A DNA stretch of 64,000 nt from Pogona vitticeps (lineage: Eukaryota; Chordata; Lepidosauria; Squamata; Agamidae). Positions 17,670-29,429 of this stretch are shown here, piece after piece. The translations under genes and the position numbers were made by a program. The notes under the pieces were generated by a model that was not told the DNA's origin, searched no databases, and saw only the letters and a program-made list of their open reading frames with translations. The stretch spans positions 331,278,322 through 331,342,321 of the forward strand of contig NC_135783.1 of assembly GCF_051106095.1 (NCBI RefSeq), written 5' to 3'. Every line of letters starts with the position of its first letter. Positions within the stretch are counted from its first letter, which is position 1.

Positions 17670-19110
17670 TCTTAATATTGTACATAAACCTTTTTAGTCA
17701 GCACGAATTTCCTTGACTCACTAAACTGCAGTTAAATTTATATCAGTACAAACATTAATTGCTGTTAACGTTTCCGACTTTTCTCATTGGTTGCTTTTGG
17801 GTTAATTTGGGAGTAAACGTCCCTCTCTTCTCAATTTGTGAACTGCTTTGAATTTTCTGCCTAATCAGTATTCTTCACTAGGGTTTAATTAAGAGGAAAT
17901 CTGTAACATTTAAATTAGGGTTAAAAAGGCCAGCAGAGATGCATAATTCCAATCCTACTCTTAACTGCAGTTAAGAGATTACCCCCATTACATGTACAGC
18001 AGCCCGAGTGAACTTGGTTGTGCATTTCTGTTTCGTTATGTGATCATGATACAATGGAGCTAATGCTAATGAGAATTAAGCATGCTCTGATGTTTTTAAT
18101 CCTGGATAATACCATTAAATGTAACATTGGAGGTCTCCGAAGGGAATTTAATCCCACCCCCCATCTATGTGGCATACTATCCTTCCTGTATTTATTACAG
18201 CAAAAAATAAATGTTGCCTTTCTAAAACAGAACACACATCCTGGTGTCAGCCTCATGTGCATTCCAGCCTTTCATCCTGTATTACTACTTCACCAATTCC
18301 TCAATCACTATTGATCCATTGCAGTATTCTACGTGTGTAGAATGTGTAGAAATCAAGGACATGATTGAAGCCATAGGAGGCCAAAGTTTGGGAAATGATT
18401 TCTTTTTTTAAGAGGTCCAATTTTCAGACATATTATGTAAGAAAGAAAATATTGATTAACAAAACAAAATGAGCAACAAAACTTAGCAATACATTGCAAG
18501 AAAAAAAGGTGGAATAGAAAGATTTTAAATAAATTAAATAAATAAGAATATATTTTGTCCTTGGAATGCAAAGGAGCAAGACGATATTTGAACAGACCAT
18601 TGCCTTAATAATCTATATAAAATGTGACAATAAGGAAAAGGAAGCTAAGTGCTGGTATTTCAGTATCTAAAAGTCAAATATATAACCAAGAAACGAGTAA
18701 TAAAAGATGGCTTGCTGAAATATTGTACTGCTTTTGATATGGTGCAAATAGTGGCCGAAATCATTTTGCACCATTATACAAACAGTGTAACTTTTGGATG
18801 TTAATTGCTATAAGTTAAGAAACCTCTGTAGACATTTTCTGTTGTATAGTGAGTTGTGTGACTTGGCATGCAGCAGATAATGCCTACGAAGATTTCTTAA
18901 CAGCAGTTTGAATTTAAAATTAACACCATTTGCATAAGTACGCAACAGGACTTAAGCCAATAATTTTCTTAATTCATCCAACAAACTTTAAGCCAAACCT
19001 ATTAGGTAGTTTTAGATACAGATGTTAGAATAAATCATCTCTGAAAGACCTGGCAAGGAGTTCTGAAAAATATGCAGGTAAATATGAGTCAGCAGTATGA
19101 TATAGTGGCA
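17045..19110. other. intergenic, mostly unassigned
   Basis: Only a (GT)n microsatellite (17623-17667) stands out. Confidence 0.5.
17623..17667. repeat. (GT)n microsatellite
   Basis: About 22 uninterrupted GT units. Confidence 0.95.
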
Positions 19111-19120
19111 AATATATATA

Positions 19121-19870
19121 CAGTGGTGTTAATTGGTTCAAAAAAAAACCATCGCTATGGGAAAACATCGCTAAGCGAAACACCATTTCCCATAGGAATG
19201 CATTGAAAACCGGATAATCCGTTCCAATGGGAACGGATTACCGTCCTTAAGCGAAAATCACCATAGGAAACATCGCTAAGCGAAACGCGGTTCCCCCATT
19301 GGAATGCATTGCATAGGTTTCAGTGCATTTCAATGGTTTTGACAGGTCCGTTTTCGTTATTTTTAAAGTGTCTTAAAATGTTTAAAAACTGTTTAAAATA
19401 CTTGGAATCGTTAGTGCACCTTGTAAAACCTTTGCAAACTTAATTTGGCTTTGTTCTGAGTCTTCGTTAATTTTTGGTGAATTTCCCCCTCCCATTGGAA
19501 TGCATTGATAGCTGTCAAACCTAGAGTTCAATGCATTTCAATGGGGGGGAAAATTCACAAAAAATTAACGAAGACTCAGAACAAAGCCAAATTAAGTTTG
19601 CAAAGGTTTTACAAGGTGCACTAACGATTCCAAGCATTTTAAACAGTTTTTGAACATTTTAAGACACTTTAAAAATAGCGAAAACGGACATCTCTAAGCG
19701 AAACAGGGAGACCCAAACTGTCATCGCTATGCGAGACATGGTCCCGAACATCGCTATGTGAAATTTCCCCATTGGAAACATCACTAAACGGAGCACAAGA
19801 TCGCTCCTAAAACCTCATCGCTAAGTGAATACATCGTTAAACGAGGCAATCGCTAAGCGAGGCACCACTA
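19121..19870. mobile_element. foldback MITE, CAGTGGTGCC family (copy 3)
   Basis: 750 bp, starting CAGTGGTG after TA (19119-19120) and ending GGCACCACTA before TA (19871-19872). The central palindrome 19348-19687 (arms around 160 bp) is homologous to that of copy 2 (shared TTTGCA[AT]AGGTTT, GTGCACTAACGATT versus GTGGACTAACCATT). CATCGCTAAGCGAAAC-type motifs repeat many times on both sides. The left end has lost part of the terminal repeat. Confidence 0.8.
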
Positions 19871-19909
19871 TACTGTAATTTATATATATAAATTAATGCA
19901 GTTGTCAGC

Positions 19910-20455
19910 TGCATTCAACAGGCATATTGAGTGCAGATCAAGGGAAGTAATAATACAATTCTATTCTGCTTTGCTCAGACCCCATTTGGGATAGTCTTTT
20001 TAGTTCTGGGCACCACAGTTATTACAGTATAAGGATACTAAGAAACTGGAACATGTTAAGAGTAGAACAAGCAAGACAGTAAAAGGTACAATTGAGTGAG
20101 TTTGCTATGTTTAGCCAGGAGGAGAAAAGACAGAGAGGCAATGTGGTAGCCGTCTTCAAATATCTAAAAGGGTATCAAGTAGAAGATGGAGCAAGTTGTT
20201 CCCTATGGCTCCAGGGGTGAGGCTTCAGAGTAATGAGTTCAAATGACAAGAAGGGAGATTGGGGGGGGGGAGAATCCTCATGCTGAGAGCTTTTTCTACA
20301 GTGGAATGGACTACCACAGAAGAGGGCATACTTTCCTTCATCAGAGGTTGGATGGCTATCTGTCAGAGATACTTTAGCTTTCCTGCTTCTGTAGGGGGTT
20401 GGACTACATGAGATTCGGGGTCCCTTACAGCGGAACAGTTCTGTGAAATTAAGTG
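19910..20455 (+). mobile_element. CR1 LINE 3' end
   Basis: The plus strand reads the end of the CR1 reverse-transcriptase ORF (YSALLRPHLG-like, then FWAPQLLQ) and the typical CR1 3' UTR (GGAGCAAGTTGTTCCCT, GTGGAATGGACTACCACAGA, GGGGGTTGGACTACATGAGA). Several stops and small indels; 5'-truncated. Confidence 0.85.
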
Positions 20456-20644
20456 GGATGGTGACTATATAAAAAAATACCATGGACATGGAATTAACTC
20501 AAAGAATTCATTAATTAAAAATAAGTTTAAAGAATTCTTGGCATTATTAAGATGCAGCTAACCCCACTTGGGAATAGATTGATCAGGTGTTCTTCAATTA
20601 ATTTGATTTGTGCTATTTATTTTTTACTGGGATTATTATGTACT

Positions 20645-20815
20645 CCAAACGTTTTGGAGTACAACTCCCACAGTTCTTTATCATTGGCAATATAGGCTGG
20701 GAATTCTGGGAGCCGTAGTCTAAAACTGGTTCCCAACTGTGGAGTTGTAGTCCAAGAACATCTCGAGGTCTCAAGGTTGGGAAACACCGGTCTAAAACAT
20801 CTGGAGTACAAAGGT
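20645..20815. repeat. palindromic repeat with AACTCCCAGAATTC-type arms
   Basis: Contains GTACAACTCCCACAGTTC and the inverted GGGAATTCTGGGAGCCGTAG, then a second arm AACTGTGGAGTTGTAGTCC. Nested inverted repeats of a common amniote MITE-like unit also seen at 48391-48491. Confidence 0.5.
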
Positions 20816-20867
20816 TCACCACCCCTATTTTAGTGCCTGTCCCTGAATTACAGGAGAAAATTCCATG

Positions 20868-20935
20868 TACTTCACAATACTACAAATCCCAGGATTCCAT
20901 AGGATGCAGCCATGACAGTTAAAGTGGAATAAAAC
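20868..20935. repeat. fragment of a dispersed repeat (ACTACAAATCCCAGGATTCC)
   Basis: Carries the run ACTACAAATCCCAGGATTCC followed by an AGTTAAAGTGGAAT tail, which I recognise as a dispersed non-coding repeat of reptiles. Class uncertain. Confidence 0.4.
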
Positions 20936-20939
20936 TTCT

Positions 20940-23900
20940 ATAACTGGGAAGTGTAGGTACACTCTTAGACAAACTGTCCCTACCTCCAGTGACTGAAGAC
21001 ATGGCCTTGGGGTCTGTAGATATGCTTCCATTCTTCCTCAAAGAAATAGATTTCTTTGCAGTCATGAGTTACCTATAACTCTTACTTTGTGACAACTAAG
21101 ACTTCTTTATGTGAAAGGACTACATATCTGTCCCAGAATATTCTCTCTAGTCTTTCATCAAAGCCATGAAGCTGTAAGAGTAGGATACCTTATGCCCACC
21201 CTGTCAGAGTCAACCTATGACTTGAAATCCTGCTATGTGCTCCCCTTCTGCCCCTTGAATTTCCATAAACTGGGACTGCCTCACAGGAGAACCTGCTGAC
21301 CTGTCACCCCTCTGATTCATCTGCCATTGCTGATCTTCCTCTTCCTCCACCCCCGAGATGTTCCCCTGCAACCTAGAATTCGGACCCACAGCACAAGTCC
21401 AGGACTGCAAAATTACAAAGACTCAAAAGTGGATTTAGCAGTTAATGAGTGGGTTCTAGTGAAGAACGCATGTTTAGAAACCAGAGCTTTGTCTGAAGAT
21501 TCTTCTTCCCACCTCCCACTGAACCCCCCACACTGACTCTATAATAAGCAATTATTAATTAAGTGGCTGTTGAATTTGTCACAGGCAATATTCATTATGT
21601 AATCTTGGTTAGAAAAGAAGTGATAGAATATGTTTTTCTTCCCCTAGATTGGTAGGATATGGAGTGTGAAATTTCTTGAAACACATTATTGTTATTATTT
21701 TGTTTAATCATGTAACTTAGTGCATGATTAAGCAGACATGAGCCAGCCATCATTCCAACCAGCATATAATTAGCTTTGTTTGCATAACTGTTTTTTCTTC
21801 TTCTGCATATCAATTCTGTTGAAAGAACAGCACAGCATTAGATACTACAAAGGGAAAAAATACGATCGCATCTGCAGAGTTTTGTTCTTGTTGCTGTCAA
21901 GCTTTATTTTCTGTTCTTATATGTATTAATGCCTGAGGTTTCTATCCTGTTTCCTCATTTTTCAAGCAGTTCATAAATAGCAGTAAAAAGATCATACAAA
22001 ATGAAAGCAAACACCATGAACACCAAGAACCAAGAGAAAATCACACCAAACTATATACCAGAGCCATTCCTGGAGTTTTCATTCCTGTTTCATCACACAT
22101 AAAAGTCCAGGAAAATGTAATTTTCCTTATTTCCTAAACATGCATGAACTGACCTAGTTGGATTTTCTGGGCACAAAGTGCTGCAGCAAAGCTTTGAAAA
22201 GTTACTGCAAATAGCTGGAATGTTAGTATTATTTATAGGGATGTGTACTAGCCAAAATTCAGATGCAGAATTACAATCCTTCAGATTCAAAATTTGGAAT
22301 TTGAAAAATTTGGGAATTTTTTGGTACCTGTAACTCTGTTACAGTCAATATGAATGCTGTATAGTCATTATTTTCCTCTTTTAAAAAGCATAAAACTTGC
22401 CACCATGCATGCGGATACAAACATAAATAAAATAAATTTGCAGCATAAAATTGCTATGAGGTCTGTGAGAGCATTTGGGCAGAAGAATGAAGAGACAAAA
22501 TTGCACTGCTATTGGAGGCAGTTTGAGACATTGAAAATCATAATCAAACACAGAATGGCCAAGCAGAGGCTGGTGGCTCTAGTATCAGTCTGTTCCAAAG
22601 CCAGCTCAGTGCTGGTTTTAATCTTCAAGTCATAAATAGCTTAAGCAGGACGACGCCATCCAAGTAGAGGTTGGTGGTCAGTGGGACCATAAATCCACTC
22701 TGGATTTCAGTCCAAACTTTAAGAGAACTACGTAAGGTGCTGAACCTATTTTGAAGATATGGTTCAACACCTTGGAAAGCTAGTCTAAAGTTTAGAATAA
22801 AACGCACAAGAGATTCATGGTCTCAATGACATCAAAGCCATCAGCTTCCAGGCAGATAAACTATCCCTGATCAAGCCACTTATGCCAGCATTTTGAACTG
22901 GAACAGAATGCCATCCAATATGGAAGACAAAATGCTAGTGTTAGGATTGCCAAGACAGCAGCTTATTCCCTGGGATATTAGAGTCACAAAACCTGATATC
23001 TGTTGAATGGACCCCCAAACCGGAATCTCGGGCCAAAACCTGATATGTGGCCATCCTAATTTTGGCATTGTGTAATTGTATCAACCAGTTCCAGCTAACA
23101 GTCTATTTTCTGTTATATGCACTGATGGCATTTCCAGATCTTTTTTCAAAAGCATCCTTATATATAATCAAAACGAGATAGACAACTAAAAGTAATCAAC
23201 CCACAATGACCTCTTCTCCTTTTCTTCCATTACGGTTTGTAAGGTGTGCAAATAATGCAAAAATGAGAAGATATCAAAATGGGGTAGCAGACCAGCCTAG
23301 TTAGCAGGTTACAGTTATAGACCTCTTGAGCTGCAACTGTTTAAATATCAGAAGGAAACGGGGAAGCATGACTCCCAACTACAGGAAAGAGACCTTGGAC
23401 AACATATTAGTAGCAGCTTCATCGTTGTTCAAACTATTTGACATCCCAACTTCACAGCAAATCCACAGACAGAATGTAGACATAGAACCTTTCTCAGCTG
23501 GGGAAGAAAGGAAATTGTTTGGAATGAAATGCCTTAATAAAAACCGAAAGCCTGTCCAGCGTAATGTAGGGTTAGGAAAATATAATTGGTTGCACTGGGA
23601 TATATCATCAAGAAAAGGATCCTTTCCTAATTGGTCTGAATCTTGGTTTGTTCTCTTTGGGGATCTTAGTAACATTCATGGACAAGGAAAACATTACGAA
23701 GCACTCATTCCTTGAACAATGGGTATAAGTGTCATATTCTTCTTGCCCTGGGCTTCTGGAGATGTTTTCTCTTGTACAAAATTTTTGTAGAAACACTCAA
23801 ATAGTGTTAGAAGAAATATTTGTTTAAGAAGGGAAAACTGGTAATTAGACAATGCTTTGGAACATAAGTCTGTTTTAAGTTTTCACCTTCATGTTCCTCA

Positions 23901-24390
23901 CTGAAGGTGCAGCATCCAGAGCACATGTGTGTCAATGGACAATCACAGCTCTAACACCAGATATCCTTTCTAATATAGTGCTCTGGTAGTTACCAGAGTG
24001 AAGTTGCTGGACACTTCACTGCACTTGGTAATAGCTGCATATATTTAGAAAAAGAGGGGTGGAGTAGGGAAATGCAGGTACAGAGTCACATCTTAAAACC
24101 ATTTCAACAGACGCTGCTCCCAGGAATTCCCCGCTCCAACATTCCTTCAACATAGCTCAACTGTAAAACCAACTTTCTCAATTTTTTGTAATAGAACTCT
24201 CACAATCTCCCAGCCAGCACTGCTAAGCTCTGCATTTAGTACACTTCTTGAAGAGGCATCCTGTTCAGACATTTCAATAACTTAAAAATAGATTGTCCAA
24301 TCAAGAGCAAAATGGCTTGGATCAATGAACCCTCTCTTTGGTACAATACCAGGTTTTATGGACCTCCAAGGATTACCTACAACTCTGTCT
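20940..24390. other. intergenic, nothing firmly recognised
   Basis: A 129-codon open frame at 23326-23715 (starting MSCNCLNIRR) has no domain I recognise and a 98-codon frame opposite it, so it is not called as a gene. No repeat family assigned. Confidence 0.5.
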
Positions 24391-24602
<212 letters not shown>

Positions 24603-24788
24603 TGCTTTTTGGATCATTCTGGATTTTTGGGGCCTTGTCTCCCATTTTATAGCAGAACTGCCCCCCCCGAGATTCCTGGGAGTGGGGGAATTACTTTTCT
24701 TTAGCCAAATTGTTTTTCTAACCTGGGAGCCACATATGGTCTGCAGAACAAACTTTGCACTTGCCACTGACTGAGACCAACTCTCACT

Positions 24789-25130
24789 CTCGTGGTGGCG
24801 CTGCGGGTTAAACCACAGAAGCCCCTGTGCTGCAAGGTCAGAAGACCAGCCATCGTAAGATTAAATCCAAGCGACGGAGTGAGCTCCTGTCGCTTGTCCC
24901 AGCTCCCGCCAACCTAGCAGTTCGAAAGCATGTAGAAATGCAAATAGATAAATAGGTATCATCTTGGTGGGAAGGTAACGGTGTTCCGTTTCCAGTCGCA
25001 CTGGCCACGTGACCACAGAAACTGTCTTCGGACAAACACTGGCTCTACGGTTTGGAAACAGGGATGAGCACCATGCCCTAGAGCTGGACATGACTGGACT
25101 AAATGTCAAGGGGAACCTTTATCTTTACCT
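24789..25130 (+). mobile_element. Sauria SINE, full-length or nearly so
   Basis: tRNA-related head (CGTGGTGGCGCTGCGGGTTA with A box), body with GTGAGCTCCTGTCGCTTGTC, CCTAGCAGTTCGAAAGCATG and GGTGGGAAGGTAACGGTGTT, and the BovB-like tail (GAGCTGGACATGACTGGACT, then ACCTTTATCTTTACC). Family restricted to squamates; moved by BovB proteins. The B box is degenerate. Confidence 0.88.
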
Positions 25131-25139
25131 CATTACAGT

Positions 25140-26285
25140 GTTTTCCAGTGGAAACCAGTTCATATGCTCAGAATAAGATAATCAAAGATAACTCTTAGCA
25201 GTGCCAGATGCCTTGGATCAACTTTTCCTTGAATGTCCTACAATGCCCCAGGCTCAGCAGTCTTGCACTGCTCTGAAAGCTGGATTGGGTGTAGGGGTGG
25301 GGAGTATTAACAAGAAGAGAGCTTGTAGCAGACATCATCAGTGGATCCTCCCAAGAGCCTGGAACTCAGGTATTAACTCTAGGATGACTTGTATGGATGC
25401 CAGCCATGCCTTGAAGTCTCTCAAGTGAAGCTCACAGCACAATAATGTTAATTACATGATGAATTATTTTTTTTAGATCACAGAGATTTGAGTCTGGAAC
25501 CCCTGATCTCAACAGTAATTGTTCACTCATTTTCAACCAATTTCAGCTTTCGATCCATCCTTTGAGTGTGAACCAAATACAGTACAGATATTCCTTTTCC
25601 TCCCCCAAATATCCCAAATAATGGCCAAAAAAAAAAGCTTTTCTGCAAGATCTTACTGTAAGTCTACCATTAAAAATCTTAAAAATGGAAACAGCTTTCA
25701 AATCAGCATTGTAGCTACGTCATGCTCTGCTGACACAGACGGTTAATAAAACAAAAGTTACATAATTTCACAGCAAAGACTAAGATGGGATAAAGCCAGC
25801 TCCTAACGATTATTTGTGTAGGATTAACAGCAGCAGAAGAGCAGGAGGATTAGTGGGAGGTTTGTAATGATGTGGGCTTCTGCTCTCTCATCAAAGGCTC
25901 CTGATGGCTAAAACTCACACCTTCAGATTGAAAGTCCAGTCCACCATCCTGAACTTTTACCCCTGTGTTCACAGTTCACACTACTAGTCTGATTTTCAGG
26001 GAAGTACAATGGAGAACTTAAAAATATACAGTCACCATCCAGCTACTTTCCAGATCACAGAAGAAACACTTTATGTTTTTACATGCTTTAAGAGGCTCTG
26101 TTCTGTCTTCTATTCTTTTAGGGATAATTCTCTAGAATTATCTGGCAGCAAAAAGCATGCATATCCTTCACCTTTCTTCAAAGAATCTGCCTCACAGATG
26201 GAAAGAGCATCACAGAGTTTAAAAGAACCCAATGAATACAATCCAAGCGATGGCATTTGGATGATGGGCTATACAGAGTCTATTT
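25140..26285. other. intergenic, nothing recognised
   Basis: No supported coding frame or repeat. Confidence 0.5.
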
Positions 26286-26289
26286 AGAA

Positions 26290-26999
26290 GCTTCTCATGA
26301 CTGCAGAAAACAGTCTGAAGCTAAACATCAAAAAAAAAAAAAAAAAACTAAGATCATGGCCACTGGCCCCATCACCTCCTGGCAAGTAGAAGGGGAAGAT
26401 ATGGAGGCAGTGACAGATTTTACTTTCTTGGGATCCATGATCACTGCAGATGGTGACAGCAGCCAAGAAATTTGAATTTCTTGGGAGGAAAGCGATGACA
26501 AACCTTGACAGCATTTTAAAAAGCAGAGAGATCACCTTGCCAACAAAAGTACGCAAAGCTATGCTTTTTCCTGTAGTGATGTATGGAAGTGAGAGCTGGA
26601 CCATAAAGAAAGCTGACCGCTGAAGAATTGATGCCTTTGAATTGTGGTGCTGTAGGAGGCTCTTGAGAGTCCCCTAGACTGCAATGAGAACAAACCTATC
26701 CATTTTGAAGGAAATCAACCCTGAGTGCTCACTGGAAGGACAGACCCTGAAGCTGAGGCTCCAATACTTTGGTCATCTCATGAGAAGAGAAGACTCCCTG
26801 GAAAAGACCCTGATGTTAGGAAAGTGTGAAGGAAAGAGGAGAAGGGGACGACAGAGGATGAGATGGTTGGACAGTGTCATCGAAGCTACCAACATGAATT
26901 TGACCAAACTTTGGGAGGCAGTGGAAGACAGGAGGGCCTGGCGTGCTCTGGTCCATGAGGTCACAAAGAGTTGGACATGACTAAACAACAACAGCAACA
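26290..26999 (+). mobile_element. BovB (RTE) LINE, 5'-truncated 3' part
   Basis: The plus strand carries the C-terminal third of the BovB ORF: LKLNIK, KTKIMATGPITSWQVEGEDM, FTFLGSMITADGDSS, MTNLDSILKSREITLPTKV, MYGSESWTIKKAD, then LQYFGHLMRREDSLEKTLML and EAVEDRRAWRALVHEVTKSW, ending with ACTAAACAACAACAGCAACAA. Broken by an 18-A expansion within the Lys run, a stop after DGDSSQEI, frameshifts and further stops. BovB is known for horizontal transfer between squamates and ruminants; these residues are very close to the bovine element as I remember it. Confidence 0.92.
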
Positions 27000-27004
27000 A
27001 ACCT

Positions 27005-28145
27005 ACCTGTAATTTGAACTTTTGGGTTTGTATTCTACAATCTGACAACAGGAAAATTTCTGTTTCATTGGGGGATTTTTTTGATAGCCCTTCATATATT
27101 TGAATATACTGTAAATATTATCTGACTTCTTAATGATCTCTTTTCCAGATAAAACATATCTAACTTCAACCAATCTCCCTAGAACATGGTCTCCAGACCC
27201 TTCAATATTTTTGTTACTAATCTGTAGGCATGTTATCTGCTTCCTATATTCTTGTAAGGAACAAAGGAAATTCCCTGATCTGGTTACGAGACCACTGGGC
27301 CCTATGGCTGAGTATTGTCAACATTCTCCAGGGTTTCAGGTATGGGTTTTACCATCCCCACCTCAAAATGTGATAGATTAAAGCTAGGGCCTTCTTGTGA
27401 AATTGTGTTCTACCACAGAGCTACAGTCCTTCTTACACCACAGTGCCCATAATCCTTACAGGAAAAGCCTGCTAATATAATTATTTTTTGAAATCCTCTT
27501 TCCCTTGAGGGATTGTTTAATTGAAATGCATTGGCTTTTTAATTTTATGTAGCAAAAATAAATCTTTCAAAATTAAACACCAGCCTGGAGTGTGACTCTC
27601 TTCTCACTTTTTCCCCCCAGCTGAAGTAATAATCTGAAAGAACTGTATATACTTCTACCTTTGAGAAGCAAGGCTGAGAGCCAGCCTTACATAACACTTT
27701 GGTAACTTCTCAGTACAGTATTACCACAGAGGTAGCAAGTCCTGTTCTCCCTCCGTCCCTGTTTCCAACCTCCATATATTCAACTGAATTTCTAAACAGA
27801 TCCTAAGGAAAGGAAGTCTGCATTTAATCCTGGCCCCCACTTCACATATTCATCAGGCATGAATTTGTTGTGCAATAGGACTAGTGATAAAAATGCTCAT
27901 ATCTTAGGAGAAGTCTACATTTTTGCTCATTGTTAAAACCTGTGATTGCCATATATTTATTCACATGCCCAAAGCCTTAAGCCTATAGGTAATGAATGCA
28001 ACAAAATGAGTTTTTCAAAGGCACCAAATTTCAAAAGTTTGTCTGTTGCATAATTTCCAAAGGGGTAGCTATGTCAGTCCTTTAAATGAAACGAAACAAA
28101 GCAAAACATTAAAGAGTCATGCAGAGCATTAAAATCATCATAGGC
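27005..28145. other. intergenic, nothing recognised
   Basis: No supported gene or repeat. Confidence 0.5.
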
Positions 28146-28148
28146 ATC

Positions 28149-28566
28149 CTTCAGTCTCTAGAGACTATGGTATCGTGCTCTGCATGGAGGACTTGGAACA
28201 GCGTCTAGTGTGGCTGAGAAGGCCAAATCGAGAGTGACAATCCCTTCCACACTTAGGACAAGTACAATCTGTACCCCGTCTAGCTCCCTGATTTTGCTGC
28301 TTTCGTGACTGTCACTTTGCCTCAGCCTGCTGGGCGAGGGTCTCTTCAAATTGGGAGAGACCGTGATGCACCGCATGCCTCCAGGCTGAACGCTCAGATG
28401 TCAGGGTTTCCCATCTGTTGAGATCCATTTCCAAGGCCTTCAAATCCCGCTTGCAGATATCCTTGTATTGTAGTTGTGGTCTCCCTCTGGGGCGATTTCC
28501 CTGCACTAGTTTTCCATACAGGAGATCCTTTGGAATCCGACCATCAGCCATTCTCACAAAATCACA
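28149..28566 (-). mobile_element. RTE-like LINE with C-terminal zinc knuckle, 3' end
   Basis: Minus-strand frames read MADGRIPKDLLYGKLVQGNR, GRPQLQYKDICKRDLKALEM and WETLTSERSAWRHAVHHGLS, then CPKCGRDCHSRFGLLSHTRR, a C2H2-type knuckle, then a 3' UTR with the palindrome AGTCTCTAGAGACT and a (GATGAT)-like terminus. A stop follows QQAEAK before the knuckle. 5'-truncated. The RT fragment at 44555 is probably the same family. Confidence 0.75.
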
Positions 28567-28670
28567 CATTTATTATAGCATAAGCTTTACCAGATGATAA
28601 CTCCATCAGATCCATGATGGTACATAAAACAAAAGGGAGGTGAGAGGGAGAGCGATTGCTAAATTACAGT

Positions 28671-28902
28671 GTGGACTGGATAGCTCAGGTTTCCGGCTGT
28701 GGAGCCAGAGGTTGGGTTTTTGATTCCCTACGGTGCCTCCTGTGAAAACTGCCAGCTGGTGTGACTTTGGGCCAGCTGCACAGACTCAGGGCACTCCAAG
28801 AAGAAGGGAATGGTAAACCACTTCTGAGTATTTTCTACCCAGAAAACCCTGGAAAGGATTGCCATCAGTCAGAATTGACTTGACAGCACATGATTATTAA
28901 AA
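28671..28902 (+). mobile_element. tRNA-derived SINE
   Basis: Head GGATAGCTCAGG (A box) and GATTCCCT (B-box end), body GAATGGTAAACCACTTCTGA, tail GTCAGAATTGACTTGACAGC. The tail resembles the 3' end of the RTE-like LINE at 53832, suggesting that LINE as partner. Related copies at 35478, 47266 and 47870, and a split copy around 31150. Confidence 0.75.
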
Positions 28903-29189
28903 GATTCCAGTCCATCATCAGAGATTTGAATCATCATCATACAGCCAGGGTGCCCCATGAATATTTTGCTGCCTAAGGCAGAGCAGCAAATGATATCCCC
29001 CCTTCCTACCTACTTAGTTAAGGTGCATAATAGTCAAAGCCAGTTGCATTATAATGGTGTTGGAGGCAGGAATCCCACAAACACTCTTCTACCTCCCCAG
29101 GCAATTTAAAAATATAATGAACTAGTTTTTTAAAAAAATGCTGCCCTTTCATGCCACCTGGCATCTGCTGCCTGAGCCAGCAATTCCAG

Positions 29190-29425
29190 TTTGCCTAATG
29201 TGAAGACCAGCCAAGCATACACTACATTCATTGGTTTACCTTATGGCATGCAGGACTTTTTGCAACAGTTTTGTAAATGGGCGAGAAAGAACAAAGAAGC
29301 CTTTTTAGTGGTCGCATCCCACCTCTGGAATGGCGGACCACCAGAAACCCTCCTGGCTCCCTCCCTGATGAACTTTTAAGAAGCTTTTAAAAACACTTTT
29401 ATCCCGGTAGGCTTTTCCCTTTCAC
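29190..29425 (+). mobile_element. L2-like LINE 3' fragment
   Basis: Carries CATCCCACCTCTGGAATGGC and CCCTCCTGGCTCCCTCCCTG followed by CTTTTAAAAACACTTTTATCC, typical of the C-terminal end and 3' UTR of L2-group elements in reptiles. Confidence 0.55.
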
Positions 29426-29429
29426 ATCC

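Noticed and set aside
23326-23715. 129-codon open frame starting MSCNCLNIRR
   Set aside because: No domain recognised, an antisense frame of similar length, no flanking splice or promoter evidence.
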